The notes beneath the pieces are model-generated. The model saw only the letters and a program-made list of their open reading frames with translations. It had not been told where the DNA came from and made no database searches. DNA of 64,000 bases, taken from NCBI RefSeq assembly GCF_003691585.1, contig NZ_CP033169.1:744001-808000 (forward strand). The letters are read 5' to 3'. The translations under genes and the position numbers were made by a program. Below are positions 32,158-40,737 of the stretch, piece after piece. Origin of the DNA: Biomaibacter acetigenes (GTDB lineage Bacteria > Bacillota > Thermosediminibacteria > Thermosediminibacterales > Tepidanaerobacteraceae). How positions within the stretch are numbered: position 1 is the first letter of the stretch; each line of letters starts with the position of its first letter.

Positions 32158-32682
32158 ATGGTGCTTTCACTTCTTGCAGGTTACCTTTTTATATTTTGTG
32201 CCAGAGTGGTGGATGTTTCACTGGCCACCATCAGGACTCTTATGATTGTCAGGGGCAACAGGCTTCAAGCCGCCATGATAGGATTTTTTGAGGTAATAGT
32301 TTACATAACGGCATTGAACAGGGTGGTGGGAGGCCTGAATAACCCCGCCAATCTCATGGCCTATGCCCTTGGATTTGCCACGGGCAACTACGTAGGAAGC
32401 TTCATTGAAGAGAAGCTGGCCATAGGTCTCATTACTGTCCAGATAATTACAAGAAATCCGGCCGTGGTCGAAAACATCAGGCAGAAGGGTTTTGGAGTTA
32501 CGGTGCTGGAGGGTATGGGCAAGGAGGGTTCCAGGCAGGTTTTGATGGTGTCTCTATCAAGAAAAGCTCTCCCCTTTTTGCTGGACCTTGTAGAACAGGA
32601 GGACCAGGCTGCTTTTGTCACAGTTATGGATACAAAAGTAACCCGCGGGGGATACTTTAAACAGACCATGAAGGCCAAATGA
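32158..32682 (+). CDS. UPF0316 membrane protein (DUF5698 + DUF2179)
   Basis: A 174-residue protein with three or four membrane spans in the first 80 residues (FARVVDVSLATIRTLMIVRG-type segment as CARVVDVSLATIRTLMIV) and a soluble DUF2179 tail (about 100-170). DUF2179/DAC-like tails occur in YitT-type proteins; the role is unknown. AGGAG lies 4 bases before ATG 32158 and 7 before GTG 32161, so the latter may be the start. It lies between the amidase and gerM. Confidence 0.75.
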   Translation: MVLSLLAGYLFIFCARVVDVSLATIRTLMIVRGNRLQAAMIGFFEVIVYITALNRVVGGLNNPANLMAYALGFATGNYVGSFIEEKLAIGLITVQIITRNPAVVENIRQKGFGVTVLEGMGKEGSRQVLMVSLSRKALPFLLDLVEQEDQAAFVTVMDTKVTRGGYFKQTMKAK

Positions 32683-32761
32683 ATTTTGGCTCTCCAAACT
32701 GGCATAAAAAACCTCTTTTATAATATATTTTAGTAAGATTTAATTTGAAGGAGGTTTTTTC

Positions 32762-33763
32762 ATGCCAAAAAAGGTAATATGTTTAATAATCCTGATTTAT
32801 CTAGTTTTAAGCATTGCGGGGTGCGGGCTTTTCAAGAAGGGTGGAGAAAAATCAGCACCTCCACCGGCGGAGGATACCGAACAGGTTCAGGCTAACATGA
32901 GAAAAACGGTGTTTTATTTTGTAAATGAGAACAACCTTCTGGTCCCCGTAACCAAAGATATTCCCTGGGTTGAGGGTATAGGCAGGGCCGCTCTGGAGTG
33001 CCTTGTGGACAGTCTGGAGATAAGGGCGGAACTGGCGGAAAAGGGTCTTAAGCCTTCTCTGCCGGAAGGAACAAAGATTTTGGGCATGACTATCAGAGAC
33101 GGTCTGGCAAAGGTGGATTTCAGCAAGGAATTTTTAAATTCTGCGGATAAGGTAGCCGAACAAAATGCTATAAACTCTGTGGTTTACACATTAACGGAGT
33201 TCCCGGCTGTGGAAAAGGTTCAGATTCTGGTCGACGGCAAGCCTCTCAAGAAATGCCCGAAAGGTACCGTTATAAAGGATGTTCTTTACAGGGAAAAAAT
33301 CAATTTGGAACCCACCGGCGGTGATGCCGGAAAGGATTTAGTACCTGTAACCCTGTACTTTAAGTCCAGCAGCCAGAATGGAAGTTTCACCTATTTTGTT
33401 CCTGTCACAAGGATGGTCAATAAAAGTGATAACATGATAAAAACCGCCGTTGAAGAACTTATTAAAGGGCCTGCAGGCAATATGGGGCTGGTTTCTGTAT
33501 TGCCTCAAGATACCAGAGTTCTTGACGTAAGCCAGAAGGAATCCGAGGTTGTTATCAATTTCTCAAAGGAGATTGAAGGCTACGGCGGCGGTGTGGACGT
33601 GGAACAGGCACTGGTAAACTCGGTAGTTTTGACGGTGTCCCAATTCCCGGGCGTAGAAAAGGTGAGCCTGCAGGTAGAGGGTAAAACAGAGGTTTTGCCG
33701 GAAGGCACCGTGCTTGAAAATCCCATTTTAAAACCCACTTATGTCAATCCAAGCAATATTTGA
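32762..33763 (+). CDS. gerM: GerM-like lipoprotein, second copy (in gerM-rph-rdgB order)
   Basis: A 333-residue lipoprotein with lipobox SIAGC (Cys about 20) and two GerMN domains (about 45-170 and 190-325; VDFSKEFLN and INFSKEIEG strands). It is followed closely by rph and rdgB, the order seen in Bacillus (gerM-rph-rdgB), so this copy is the likely orthologue of GerM. It should act on the mother-cell side of the septum in sporulation and germination. An AAGGAGG ribosome site is part of a sequence complementary to AAAAAACCTC 50 bases upstream, but the upstream half overlaps the promoter. Confidence 0.85.
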   Translation: MPKKVICLIILIYLVLSIAGCGLFKKGGEKSAPPPAEDTEQVQANMRKTVFYFVNENNLLVPVTKDIPWVEGIGRAALECLVDSLEIRAELAEKGLKPSLPEGTKILGMTIRDGLAKVDFSKEFLNSADKVAEQNAINSVVYTLTEFPAVEKVQILVDGKPLKKCPKGTVIKDVLYREKINLEPTGGDAGKDLVPVTLYFKSSSQNGSFTYFVPVTRMVNKSDNMIKTAVEELIKGPAGNMGLVSVLPQDTRVLDVSQKESEVVINFSKEIEGYGGGVDVEQALVNSVVLTVSQFPGVEKVSLQVEGKTEVLPEGTVLENPILKPTYVNPSNI

Positions 33764-33777
33764 GAGGATGAGATTTT

Positions 33778-34500
33778 TTGGCAAGAATAGATGGTAGAGC
33801 AAATGACGAAATAAGACCTGTCATTATTACCCGCAATTTTAACAAATATGCCGAAGGTTCGGTACTTATTGAAGCAGGAGACACAAAGGTGATCTGTACC
33901 GCCACGGTAGATGATAAAGTGCCGCCATTTTTAAGAGGCAAAGGCCAGGGATGGATTACTGCGGAATATGCCATGCTCCCGAGGGCTACTGAGATAAGAA
34001 ATGCCAGGGAGACCCTGCGGCCCAGCGGCAGGACTATGGAAATACAGAGGCTCATAGGCAGAGCTCTCAGGTCTGTGGTAAATCTGTCGGCCCTGGGTGA
34101 AAGGACTATATGGCTTGACTGTGATGTCATACAGGCCGATGGCGGTACAAGGACCGCATCCATCACCGGCGCCTTTCTAGCACTGGCGGACGCTTTGAAA
34201 ACGTTAAAGGAAAATAAGGTTATAGAAACCATACCTATAAATAGTTTCGTGGCGGCCATTAGCGTGGGCATAGTAGATGGAGAAAAGATGCTGGACCTCA
34301 GGTTTTATGAAGACTCTAAAGCCCAGGTTGATATGAATGTGGTTATGACCGACAAGGGCCAGATAGTGGAAATCCAGGGGACGGGAGAAGCCTTTCCTTT
34401 CACACGGCAGGACCTTGATGATATGCTCAACATGGCTCAGAAGGGCATTTTTGAACTCATCGATATACAAAAGAAAATACTGGCGGATACGCTGAAATGA
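33778..34500 (+). CDS. rph: Ribonuclease PH
   Basis: A 240-residue phosphate-dependent exonuclease that trims tRNA 3' ends. TTG 33778 is used, behind AGAGGATGAG. Typical segments are [34 protein letters not shown], the phosphate-binding [18 protein letters not shown] (about 81-99) and [18 protein letters not shown]. Length is standard. It starts 14 bases after gerM and is followed by rdgB after 7 bases. Confidence 0.97.
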   Translation: MARIDGRANDEIRPVIITRNFNKYAEGSVLIEAGDTKVICTATVDDKVPPFLRGKGQGWITAEYAMLPRATEIRNARETLRPSGRTMEIQRLIGRALRSVVNLSALGERTIWLDCDVIQADGGTRTASITGAFLALADALKTLKENKVIETIPINSFVAAISVGIVDGEKMLDLRFYEDSKAQVDMNVVMTDKGQIVEIQGTGEAFPFTRQDLDDMLNMAQKGIFELIDIQKKILADTLK

Positions 34501-34507
34501 GGCGAAA

Positions 34508-35095
34508 ATGAACACTCTTGTAATCGCCACAAAAAATGCGGGTAAACTATCAGAATTCAAACAAATGCTTGGGGAACTGCCGTACCGGATTTTATCCCTG
34601 ACAGATTTCCCCTATATAGAGATTCATGAGGATGGTAAAAGTTTCGATGAAAATGCACTGATCAAGGCGAAAACCGTCGCAACACATACAGGATTTGTAG
34701 CTCTGGGGGATGATTCCGGCCTGGAAGTGGAAGCTCTGGGCGGTAGGCCCGGCATATATACGGCCCGTTATGCCGGGGAAGATGCGTCCGACAAAGACAA
34801 TATCAAAAAATTATTGTCAGAAATGAAGGATGTGCCCTGGGAGAGAAGGCAGGCTCGTTTTGTGTGCAGCCTGGCTCTTGTTTTTCCTGAAGGCAGAATT
34901 TTCATCGAACATGGGTTTTGCGAAGGGATAATTGCCACAAAACCCAGGGGTAAACATGGTTTCGGCTATGACCCGATTTTTTATCTGCCGGGATATGATA
35001 AAACCATGGCGGAGCTGCCCGATCAGGAAAAAAACAAGATAAGCCACAGGGCCATGGCGGCACAGAAGATAAAAATGCATCTAATAGGAACATAA
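34508..35095 (+). CDS. rdgB: dITP/XTP pyrophosphatase (RdgB/HAM1)
   Basis: A 195-residue house-cleaning enzyme that hydrolyses XTP, dITP and ITP to monophosphates. It shows IATKNAGKLSEFKQML at the start (residues 6-21), DDSGLEVEALGGRPGIYTAR (about 70-89), HGFGYDPIFYLPGY (about 150) and a SHRAMA end. Last gene of the gerM-rph-rdgB unit, followed by a terminator. Confidence 0.96.
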   Translation: MNTLVIATKNAGKLSEFKQMLGELPYRILSLTDFPYIEIHEDGKSFDENALIKAKTVATHTGFVALGDDSGLEVEALGGRPGIYTARYAGEDASDKDNIKKLLSEMKDVPWERRQARFVCSLALVFPEGRIFIEHGFCEGIIATKPRGKHGFGYDPIFYLPGYDKTMAELPDQEKNKISHRAMAAQKIKMHLIGT

Positions 35096-35130
35096 CAGGT
35101 TTATTTAAAAAAGATAAACCTGTTTTTTTG
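35094..35130 (+). terminator. Terminator of the gerM-rph-rdgB operon
   Basis: AACAGGTTTAT and ATAAACCTGTT form an 11-base stem around 9 bases and run into seven Ts. The stem overlaps the rdgB stop. Confidence 0.88.
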
Positions 35131-35235
35131 TACAAAACAAATAATATTGAAAGATGTGATAAAATCGCAAGGTAAGAGTATATTAAAATAGGGATTATTT
35201 TCGACCTAAAAATAAAACAGCGGGGAGGTGTAACA

Positions 35236-35823
35236 TTGATTAACATCATCTGGGCTTTATTGATTGCTGTAGGGGTTATAGTTGGAGCGGTCACAGACAA
35301 GATGGATGCCGTGACAAAAGCAGCTATAGATTCGGCCAACACCGCAGTAGAACTTTCTTTAGGCCTTATCGGTGTAATGGCCCTCTGGCTCGGTCTTATG
35401 AAAATAGCTGAAGAGGCAGGCCTTGTAAGAATTATAGGCAGGATGTTAAAGCCCATCATGACAAGACTTTTCCCGGATGTACCCCCGGAGCACCCGGCCA
35501 TGGGAGCCATGATTTTAAATATTGCCGCCAACATGCTCGGCCTCGGAAATGCGGCCACTCCCCTGGGATTAAAGGCCATGAAGGAACTCCAAACCCTCAA
35601 CCCAAAAAAGGATACCGCCACCAATGCCATGTGTACGTTTTTAGCCATTAATACCGCGTCGGTGCAGCTCATTCCGGCAAGCACCATAGCCCTGATGGTG
35701 GCTTCAGGGTCTAAAAATCCCACCGTCATTATAGGGACGACTCTTTTGGCTACTATTATATCCACTACGGCTTCCATTATCACCGTCAAGATCCTCGAAA
35801 AATTACCCATCTTTAAGCCATAA
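35236..35823 (+). CDS. spmA: Spore maturation protein A
   Basis: A 195-residue membrane protein with gate/nucleoside-recognition-like helices (GLGNAATPLGLKAMKELQTL, about 105-124, with the conserved NAATP). TTG 35236 follows GGGGAGGTG. With SpmB it is needed for core dehydration and heat resistance of spores. spmB starts 12 bases downstream. Confidence 0.93.
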   Translation: MINIIWALLIAVGVIVGAVTDKMDAVTKAAIDSANTAVELSLGLIGVMALWLGLMKIAEEAGLVRIIGRMLKPIMTRLFPDVPPEHPAMGAMILNIAANMLGLGNAATPLGLKAMKELQTLNPKKDTATNAMCTFLAINTASVQLIPASTIALMVASGSKNPTVIIGTTLLATIISTTASIITVKILEKLPIFKP

Positions 35824-35835
35824 GGAGGAAATGCC

Positions 35836-36374
35836 ATGCTGACACAGATAGTAAATATTATATCGGCCTGGGCCATCCCGGTAACCATACTGGGCATAGT
35901 GACATACGGATATTTTAAAAAGGTAAAAGTATATGAGACTTTTACGGAAGGTGCAAAGAAGGATTTACTACGGCAGTAACCATAATACCCTTTCTGGTGG
36001 CTATGCTGGTGGCTATAGGTATCTTCAGGGCCTCGGGTTCCATGGATTATCTTACTGAAGTGATTGCCCCGGTGGCAAAACTCATCGGTATACCCCCTGA
36101 AGCGGTACCTATGGCAGTGATGAGATCCCTGTCGGGTGGGGGTTCTCAAGGTTTTATGACAGATCTTTTTAAAACCTATGGCCCCGACTCTTTCATAGGT
36201 AGGGTTGCCGCTACTATCATGGGCTCATCTGAAACCACCTTTTATGTCCTGGCTGTATATTTTGGTTCCGTAGCTATAAAAAATACTCGCCATGCTCTTC
36301 CTACCGGACTTATAGGCGATATCGTAGGATTAATAAGCTCGGTATTTGCTGTAAGGCTCCTATTAGGGCCATAA
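35836..36374 (+). pseudogene. spmB: Spore maturation protein B, split by a one-base frameshift
   Basis: ATG 35836 follows AAGGAGG by 7 bases. The first frame codes 47 residues (ending VYETFTEGAKKDLLRQ) and stops at 35977. The family sequence continues in the -1 frame from the AAA at 35955: KEGFTTAVTIIPFLVAML and on to 36374. One A is missing from the run at 35955-35957 (AAA where AAAA would keep frame). Joined, the protein is about 179 residues, the usual SpmB length, and the rest (SGGGSQGFMTDLF, MGSSETTFYVLAVYFG) is intact. Either a sequencing error or a very recent mutation. Confidence 0.85.
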
Positions 36375-36483
36375 ATAATATGTCTCCTGCAAGTAGGGTA
36401 AAAGCTCTTCTTAGGCCCTTTAGAGATTGAAAAAAATTTACTATAAAAGATTTGAAAAAGGAAAAGAGGTGTGTTAAAATAGT

Positions 36484-36513
36484 CTTGACGTAAATTTTTA
36501 TTTACTGTATACT
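36484..36513 (+). promoter_or_regulatory. Sigma-A promoter of the tRNA array
   Basis: TTGACG (36484-36489), 18 bases, TATACT (36508-36513), 20 bases before the first tRNA. The rest of the gap after spmB holds nothing recognisable. Confidence 0.8.
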
Positions 36514-36532
36514 ATACTGTGTCTTTGAAAAA

Positions 36533-36609
36533 CGGGGCATAGCGCAGTTTGGTAGCGCACATGGTTTGGGACCATGGAGTCGGGGGTTCAAATCCCTCTG
36601 CCCCGACCA
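36533..36609 (+). tRNA. tRNA-Pro (anticodon TGG)
   Basis: The acceptor CGGGGCA pairs with TGCCCCG; the anticodon stem CATGG/CCATG holds loop TTTGGGA. CCA is encoded. First of seven in the array. Confidence 0.95.
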
Positions 36610-36610
36610 T

Positions 36611-36687
36611 GCGGGAATAGCTCAGCTGGCTAGAGCGTCAGCCTTCCAAGCTGAATGTCGCGGGTTCGAATCCCGTTTCCCGCTCCA
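36611..36687 (+). tRNA. tRNA-Gly (anticodon TCC)
   Basis: The acceptor GCGGGAA pairs with TTCCCGC; the anticodon stem TCAGC/GCTGA holds loop CTTCCAA. CCA is encoded; one base from tRNA-Pro. Confidence 0.95.
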
Positions 36688-36764
36688 GCGCCCGTAGCTC
36701 AGCAGGATAGAGCAACGGACTTCTAATCCGTGGGTCAGAGGTTCGAATCCCCTCGGGCGCGCCA
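36688..36764 (+). tRNA. tRNA-Arg (anticodon TCT)
   Basis: The acceptor GCGCCCG pairs with CGGGCGC; the anticodon stem ACGGA/TCCGT holds loop CTTCTAA. CCA is encoded; it abuts tRNA-Gly with no spacer. Confidence 0.95.
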
Positions 36765-36767
36765 TAT

Positions 36768-36845
<78 letters not shown>

Positions 36846-36856
36846 TAACAGAATTG

Positions 36857-36943
36857 AGAAGTCAGAGGTGAGAGGTCAGAATAGAAGGAATTTGCTTTCG
36901 CAAATTCCAACTTAATCCGACTTCTGATATCTGACATCCGATA
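36857..36943. repeat. Dispersed hairpin repeat, full copy R2, inside the tRNA array
   Basis: It contains a perfect hairpin GGAATTTGC-TTTC-GCAAATTCC. This is flanked on the left by AGAAGTCAGAGGTGAGAGGTCA and on the right by the roughly complementary CTTCTGATATCTGACATC. It matches copies at 42435-42518 and, in part, 14348-14404. It separates tRNA-His from tRNA-Gln. Confidence 0.8.
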
Positions 36944-36944
36944 T

Positions 36945-37018
36945 TGGGGCGTAGCCAAGCGGTAAGGCACGGGACTTTGGATCCTGTATCGTAGGTTCGA
37001 ATCCTGCCGCCCCAGCCA
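36945..37018 (+). tRNA. tRNA-Gln (anticodon TTG)
   Basis: The acceptor TGGGGCG pairs with CGCCCCA; the anticodon stem CGGGA/TCCTG holds loop CTTTGGA. CCA is encoded. It begins two bases after the repeat. Confidence 0.94.
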
Positions 37019-37019
37019 T

Positions 37020-37095
37020 GGGCCATTAGCTCAGGCGGCAGAGCACCTGACTTTTAATCAGGGTGTCGGAGGTTCGAGTCCTCCATGGCTCACCA
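37020..37095 (+). tRNA. tRNA-Lys (anticodon TTT)
   Basis: The acceptor GGGCCAT pairs with ATGGCTC (one G-T); the anticodon stem CCTGA/TCAGG holds loop CTTTTAA. CCA is encoded. Confidence 0.95.
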
Positions 37096-37096
37096 T

Positions 37097-37180
37097 GCGG
37101 GCATGGCGGAACTGGCAGACGCGCCAGACTTAGGATCTGGTGGATTTTCCGTGGAGGTTCAAATCCTCTTGCCCGCACCA
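37097..37180 (+). tRNA. tRNA-Leu (anticodon TAG)
   Basis: The acceptor GCGGGCA pairs with TGCCCGC; the anticodon stem CCAGA/TCTGG holds loop CTTAGGA, and a long variable arm follows, as expected for a class II tRNA. CCA is encoded. Last of the array. Confidence 0.94.
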
Positions 37181-37195
37181 TAGAAAGGATTTAAT

Positions 37196-37226
37196 ACCTC
37201 GGCGCATGCCGGGGTGTTGTTTTATT
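37196..37226 (+). terminator. Terminator of the tRNA array
   Basis: ACCTCGGC and GCCGGGGT pair (one G-T) around GCAT, followed by GTTGTTTTATTT. Confidence 0.65.
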
Positions 37227-37302
37227 TATTATAGATAATACATAAATTTTGTGTTATAATAAAATGGCAAAAGAAAGGCCGAAAAATGCAAGGAGGAGCA
37301 TA

Positions 37303-38694
37303 ATGAAAATCAGTCTGGAAAAAATAGAAAATAACACTGCTCATCTCAAATTTGAAGTAGATGAGGAACAATTTGAAAAGGCCATGGAGCAGGCCTACCG
37401 GAAAAGTGTCAAGAGGTTTGTAATCCCCGGCTTCAGAAGGGGAAAGGCTCCTAGAAAGCTCATCGAGATGCACTATGGACCGGAAGTTTTCTATGAGGAT
37501 GCGGCGCAAATTATCTTACCCGAGGTATATAAGCAGGGCGTGGAGGAATATCATCTGGAGCCCGTAGACCAGCCAAAATATGATATAGAACAGATAGAAA
37601 AGGGCAAGCCCATGATCGCTACGGCAGAAGTTACGGTAAGACCCGAAGTAAAATTAAAAGAATATAAAGGATTAGAAGTTGAAAAAGTGGTATATAATGT
37701 AACTGATGAGGATGTGGAAAAGGAGCTAGCAGCCCTTCAGGAAAAAAATGCCAGACTTATTGCGGTGGAAGACAGGCCGGCCCAAAAGGGAGATATAGCC
37801 GTAATAGATTTTGACGGCAAGGTGGATGACAAACCCTTTGAAGGCGGAAAGGCCGAAAACTATCCTCTTGAACTGGGTTCCGGAGTTTTTATCGAGGGTT
37901 TTGAAGAACAGGTTATAGGTATGAATCCGGGAGAGAAGAAAGATATCAATGTGACTTTTCCTAAAGACTACAAAGTTGAAAATCTGGCGGGCAAACCGGC
38001 CGTTTTCAGCGTGACCTTGAAAGAACTCAAGAAAAAGGAACTTTCTCCTCTGGATGATGAATTTGCCAAAGACGTCAGCGAGTTTGACACTCTTGAGGAA
38101 TTAAAAAATGACATAAAGAATAAATTGATAGAGAGGGCCAAAGCTGTTGAAGAAGGTTCATTGAAGGCTTCCATAATCGATAAACTGATGGAAACCACTG
38201 AAGTAGATATCCCCCATGTTATGGTTGACATGGAGATCGACCGGCTTATCATGGATTTTGCCATAAATTTAAAGATGAGGGGATATGACTTAAAAACTTA
38301 CATGGAAGCTACGAAGATAACACCCCAGGAGTTCAGAGAAAGATTCCATGAAAAAGCCCATGTAAATGTGAAATCCTCACTCATACTTGAAGAAGTGGCA
38401 AGACGTGAGGGCATTACGGTAACCGATGAAGAAACCGATGCAGAAATCCAAAAATATGCAGATTTAGCCCACAAGACCATCGAAGAATACAAAAAGAACC
38501 TCAAACCCGAAGACATTTCCGGAATTAAGGATACAATTTTAACGAAGAAAATTTTTGATTTTCTCATATCCAATGCAAAAATAACAGAAAAGAAACCTGA
38601 AGACATTAAGAAAGAGCAAGAGCAGGAGAATTCTTCAAAAGAGGAAGACTATCCTAAACCGGAGGAATCCCCAATAGAGGATGCTTCCAAATGA
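37303..38694 (+). CDS. tig: Trigger factor
   Basis: ATG 37303 follows AGGAGGAG; the longer open frame upstream has no site. 463 residues. The ribosome-binding domain contains the signature GFRRGKAPRKLIE (about 44-56). The FKBP-type prolyl isomerase domain spans about 160-245 (GDIAVIDFDGKVDDKPFEGG), and the rest is the helical chaperone arm ending in an acidic tail. It folds nascent chains at the exit tunnel. First gene of a run tig-clpP-clpX-lonB-lonA. Confidence 0.96.
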   Translation: MKISLEKIENNTAHLKFEVDEEQFEKAMEQAYRKSVKRFVIPGFRRGKAPRKLIEMHYGPEVFYEDAAQIILPEVYKQGVEEYHLEPVDQPKYDIEQIEKGKPMIATAEVTVRPEVKLKEYKGLEVEKVVYNVTDEDVEKELAALQEKNARLIAVEDRPAQKGDIAVIDFDGKVDDKPFEGGKAENYPLELGSGVFIEGFEEQVIGMNPGEKKDINVTFPKDYKVENLAGKPAVFSVTLKELKKKELSPLDDEFAKDVSEFDTLEELKNDIKNKLIERAKAVEEGSLKASIIDKLMETTEVDIPHVMVDMEIDRLIMDFAINLKMRGYDLKTYMEATKITPQEFRERFHEKAHVNVKSSLILEEVARREGITVTDEETDAEIQKYADLAHKTIEEYKKNLKPEDISGIKDTILTKKIFDFLISNAKITEKKPEDIKKEQEQENSSKEEDYPKPEESPIEDASK

Positions 38695-38747
38695 ATGATC
38701 AGGCCAAGTAGAGGGGAGCATGAAATTTTTTAAGGAGGTTTTTTAAA

Positions 38748-39332
38748 TTGAGTTTGGTACCTATTGTAGTAGAACAAACCAACCGGGGAGAAAGGGCATT
38801 TGATATTTACTCAAGGCTTTTAAAAGAGCGCATTATTTTCATAGGGACTCCCATCGATGATACTGTGTCAAGCCTGGTTATCGCTCAAATGCTGTATCTG
38901 GAATCGGAAGACCCCGACAAAGACATATTTCTTTATATAAACAGCCCCGGAGGTTCCGTGACTGCTGGTCTCGCCATTTACGACACCATGCAGTACATCA
39001 AGCCAAAGGTATCTACCATGTGCATGGGACTGGCTGCCAGCATGGGAGCCGTATTGTTGACTGCGGGAGCTGATGGCAAGCGTTACGCCCTACCCAATTC
39101 CCGCATAATGATCCATCAACCCTGGGGTGGGGTGCAGGGGAAAGCCGTGGACATAGAAACCCACGCTAGAGAAATACTACGCCTGAGAGAATTGCTCAAT
39201 GGAATACTTTCAAAGCATACCAAACAGCCTATTGAAAGGATAGAGAAAGATACCGACAGGGATTACTTTATGTCAGCGGAAGAGGCCCGGGAATATGGCC
39301 TGATTGACGAGGTGATCCACAAGAGGAAGTAA
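38748..39332 (+). CDS. clpP: ATP-dependent Clp protease proteolytic subunit
   Basis: 194 residues from TTG 38748, with AAGGAGG 9 bases upstream. Catalytic Ser in [12 protein letters not shown] (about 98), His in [10 protein letters not shown] (about 123) and Asp in the KDTDRDYFM segment (about 172). It forms the two-ring degradation chamber capped by ClpX, encoded 21 bases downstream. Confidence 0.97.
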   Translation: MSLVPIVVEQTNRGERAFDIYSRLLKERIIFIGTPIDDTVSSLVIAQMLYLESEDPDKDIFLYINSPGGSVTAGLAIYDTMQYIKPKVSTMCMGLAASMGAVLLTAGADGKRYALPNSRIMIHQPWGGVQGKAVDIETHAREILRLRELLNGILSKHTKQPIERIEKDTDRDYFMSAEEAREYGLIDEVIHKRK

Positions 39333-39353
39333 GCTTGAAAGGAGAGTGTTAGG

Positions 39354-40619
39354 ATGTTTAAGTTTAGTGACGAAAAGGGCCAGCTCAAGTGTTCCTTTTG
39401 CGGCAAAACCCAGGATCAGGTTCGAAAACTGGTAGCGGGTCCGGGAGTATATATCTGTGATGAATGTATAGAGCTTTGCAATGAAATCATTGAAGAGGAA
39501 TTCGGTGAAGAAGCTGAAATGGATTTCACCGACATTCCTAAACCTCACGAGATAAAGGAAGTCCTAGACCAGTACGTTATAGGCCAGGAACAAGCAAAAA
39601 AGATACTGTCTGTGGCGGTATACAATCATTACAAGCGCATAAACACCGATGTCAAGATGGATGATGTGGAGCTTCAAAAGAGCAATATAGTGATGCTTGG
39701 CCCCACAGGCAGCGGCAAGACCCTTCTTGCCCAGACCCTGGCCAAGATATTGAATGTTCCCTTTGCCATTGCCGATGCCACATCTTTAACTGAAGCAGGT
39801 TATGTGGGAGAAGATGTGGAAAATATCCTTTTAAAGCTTATCCAGGCTGCCGACTATGATGTGGAAAAAGCTGAAAAAGGTATAGTTTATATTGACGAGA
39901 TAGATAAAATCGCCCGCAAATCCGAGAATCCCTCCATCACCAGGGATGTTTCGGGAGAAGGTGTGCAGCAGGCTCTTTTAAAAATCCTGGAAGGTACCAT
40001 CGCCAGCGTCCCGCCGCAGGGTGGCCGCAAGCATCCTCACCAGGAATTCATACAAATAGATACCACAAATATACTGTTCATCTGCGGCGGTGCTTTTGAA
40101 GGTATAGACAAGATCATAAAGAACCGTATAGGCAAGAAGTCCATAGGTTTTGGAGCCGAAATCTACAGCCAGGAAGAGAAAAATGTGGGTGAAATATTAA
40201 AGCATTTGATGCCCGAGGATTTACTGAAATACGGTATGATACCGGAATTTGTGGGAAGGGTGCCCATCATTGTTACACTGGATGCACTGGATGAAAAAGC
40301 TCTCATAAGAATACTCAAAGAACCCAAAAATGCCCTTGTAAAACAATATCAAAAACTCTTTGAGATGGACAATGCCCAGCTGGAATTTACCGATGATGCT
40401 CTGACGCTTATAGCCCAGGAGGCCATAAAGCGCAAAACGGGCGCCCGGGGCTTGAGGGCCATTCTCGAAGACATAATGCTGGATGTCATGTATGAGATAC
40501 CGAGAAGAAACGATATTGCCAAATGTGTGGTAACCAAAGAGGTCATTCTCAACCATGAGGAACCCATAATAGTTACCGCAGAGCGCAAGAAAGGAAAAAA
40601 GAAAGAAGTCACAGCATAA
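39354..40619 (+). CDS. clpX: ATP-dependent Clp protease ATP-binding subunit ClpX
   Basis: 421 residues. An N-terminal zinc-binding domain (CSFCG ... CDECIELC, residues 13-43) captures substrates. The AAA+ module has Walker [11 protein letters not shown] (about 118), Walker [10 protein letters not shown], pore loop GYVGEDVE and the ClpP-binding loop [12 protein letters not shown] (IGF tripeptide). It unfolds proteins and feeds them to ClpP. A hairpin follows, so lonB may have its own promoter. Confidence 0.97.
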   Translation: MFKFSDEKGQLKCSFCGKTQDQVRKLVAGPGVYICDECIELCNEIIEEEFGEEAEMDFTDIPKPHEIKEVLDQYVIGQEQAKKILSVAVYNHYKRINTDVKMDDVELQKSNIVMLGPTGSGKTLLAQTLAKILNVPFAIADATSLTEAGYVGEDVENILLKLIQAADYDVEKAEKGIVYIDEIDKIARKSENPSITRDVSGEGVQQALLKILEGTIASVPPQGGRKHPHQEFIQIDTTNILFICGGAFEGIDKIIKNRIGKKSIGFGAEIYSQEEKNVGEILKHLMPEDLLKYGMIPEFVGRVPIIVTLDALDEKALIRILKEPKNALVKQYQKLFEMDNAQLEFTDDALTLIAQEAIKRKTGARGLRAILEDIMLDVMYEIPRRNDIAKCVVTKEVILNHEEPIIVTAERKKGKKKEVTA

Positions 40620-40627
40620 AGTGTTGA

Positions 40628-40660
40628 GGCTACCCAATTTTAGGGTAGCCTATGATTTTA
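40628..40660 (+). terminator. Hairpin after clpX
   Basis: GGCTACCC and GGGTAGCC pair around seven bases; the tail TATGATTTTA is a poor T tract. It may attenuate rather than stop transcription into lonB. Confidence 0.55.
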
Positions 40661-40737
40661 CTTCCCTTTCCAGGATAAATTAAATCTTCAAGGTTATAAT
40701 AAAAAATACCGGATGTTCGGGAAGGGAGGGAATTTTC

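Noticed and set aside
32711-32760. Hairpin hiding the gerM ribosome site (AAAAAACCTC / GAGGTTTTTT)
   Set aside because: The left arm overlaps the likely -10/-35 region, so it would not be fully transcribed.
35950-35980. Programmed -1 frameshifting in spmB
   Set aside because: No slippery heptamer of the A-AAA-AAG type and no obvious downstream stem; two other genes show the same one-base loss, so error or mutation is simpler.
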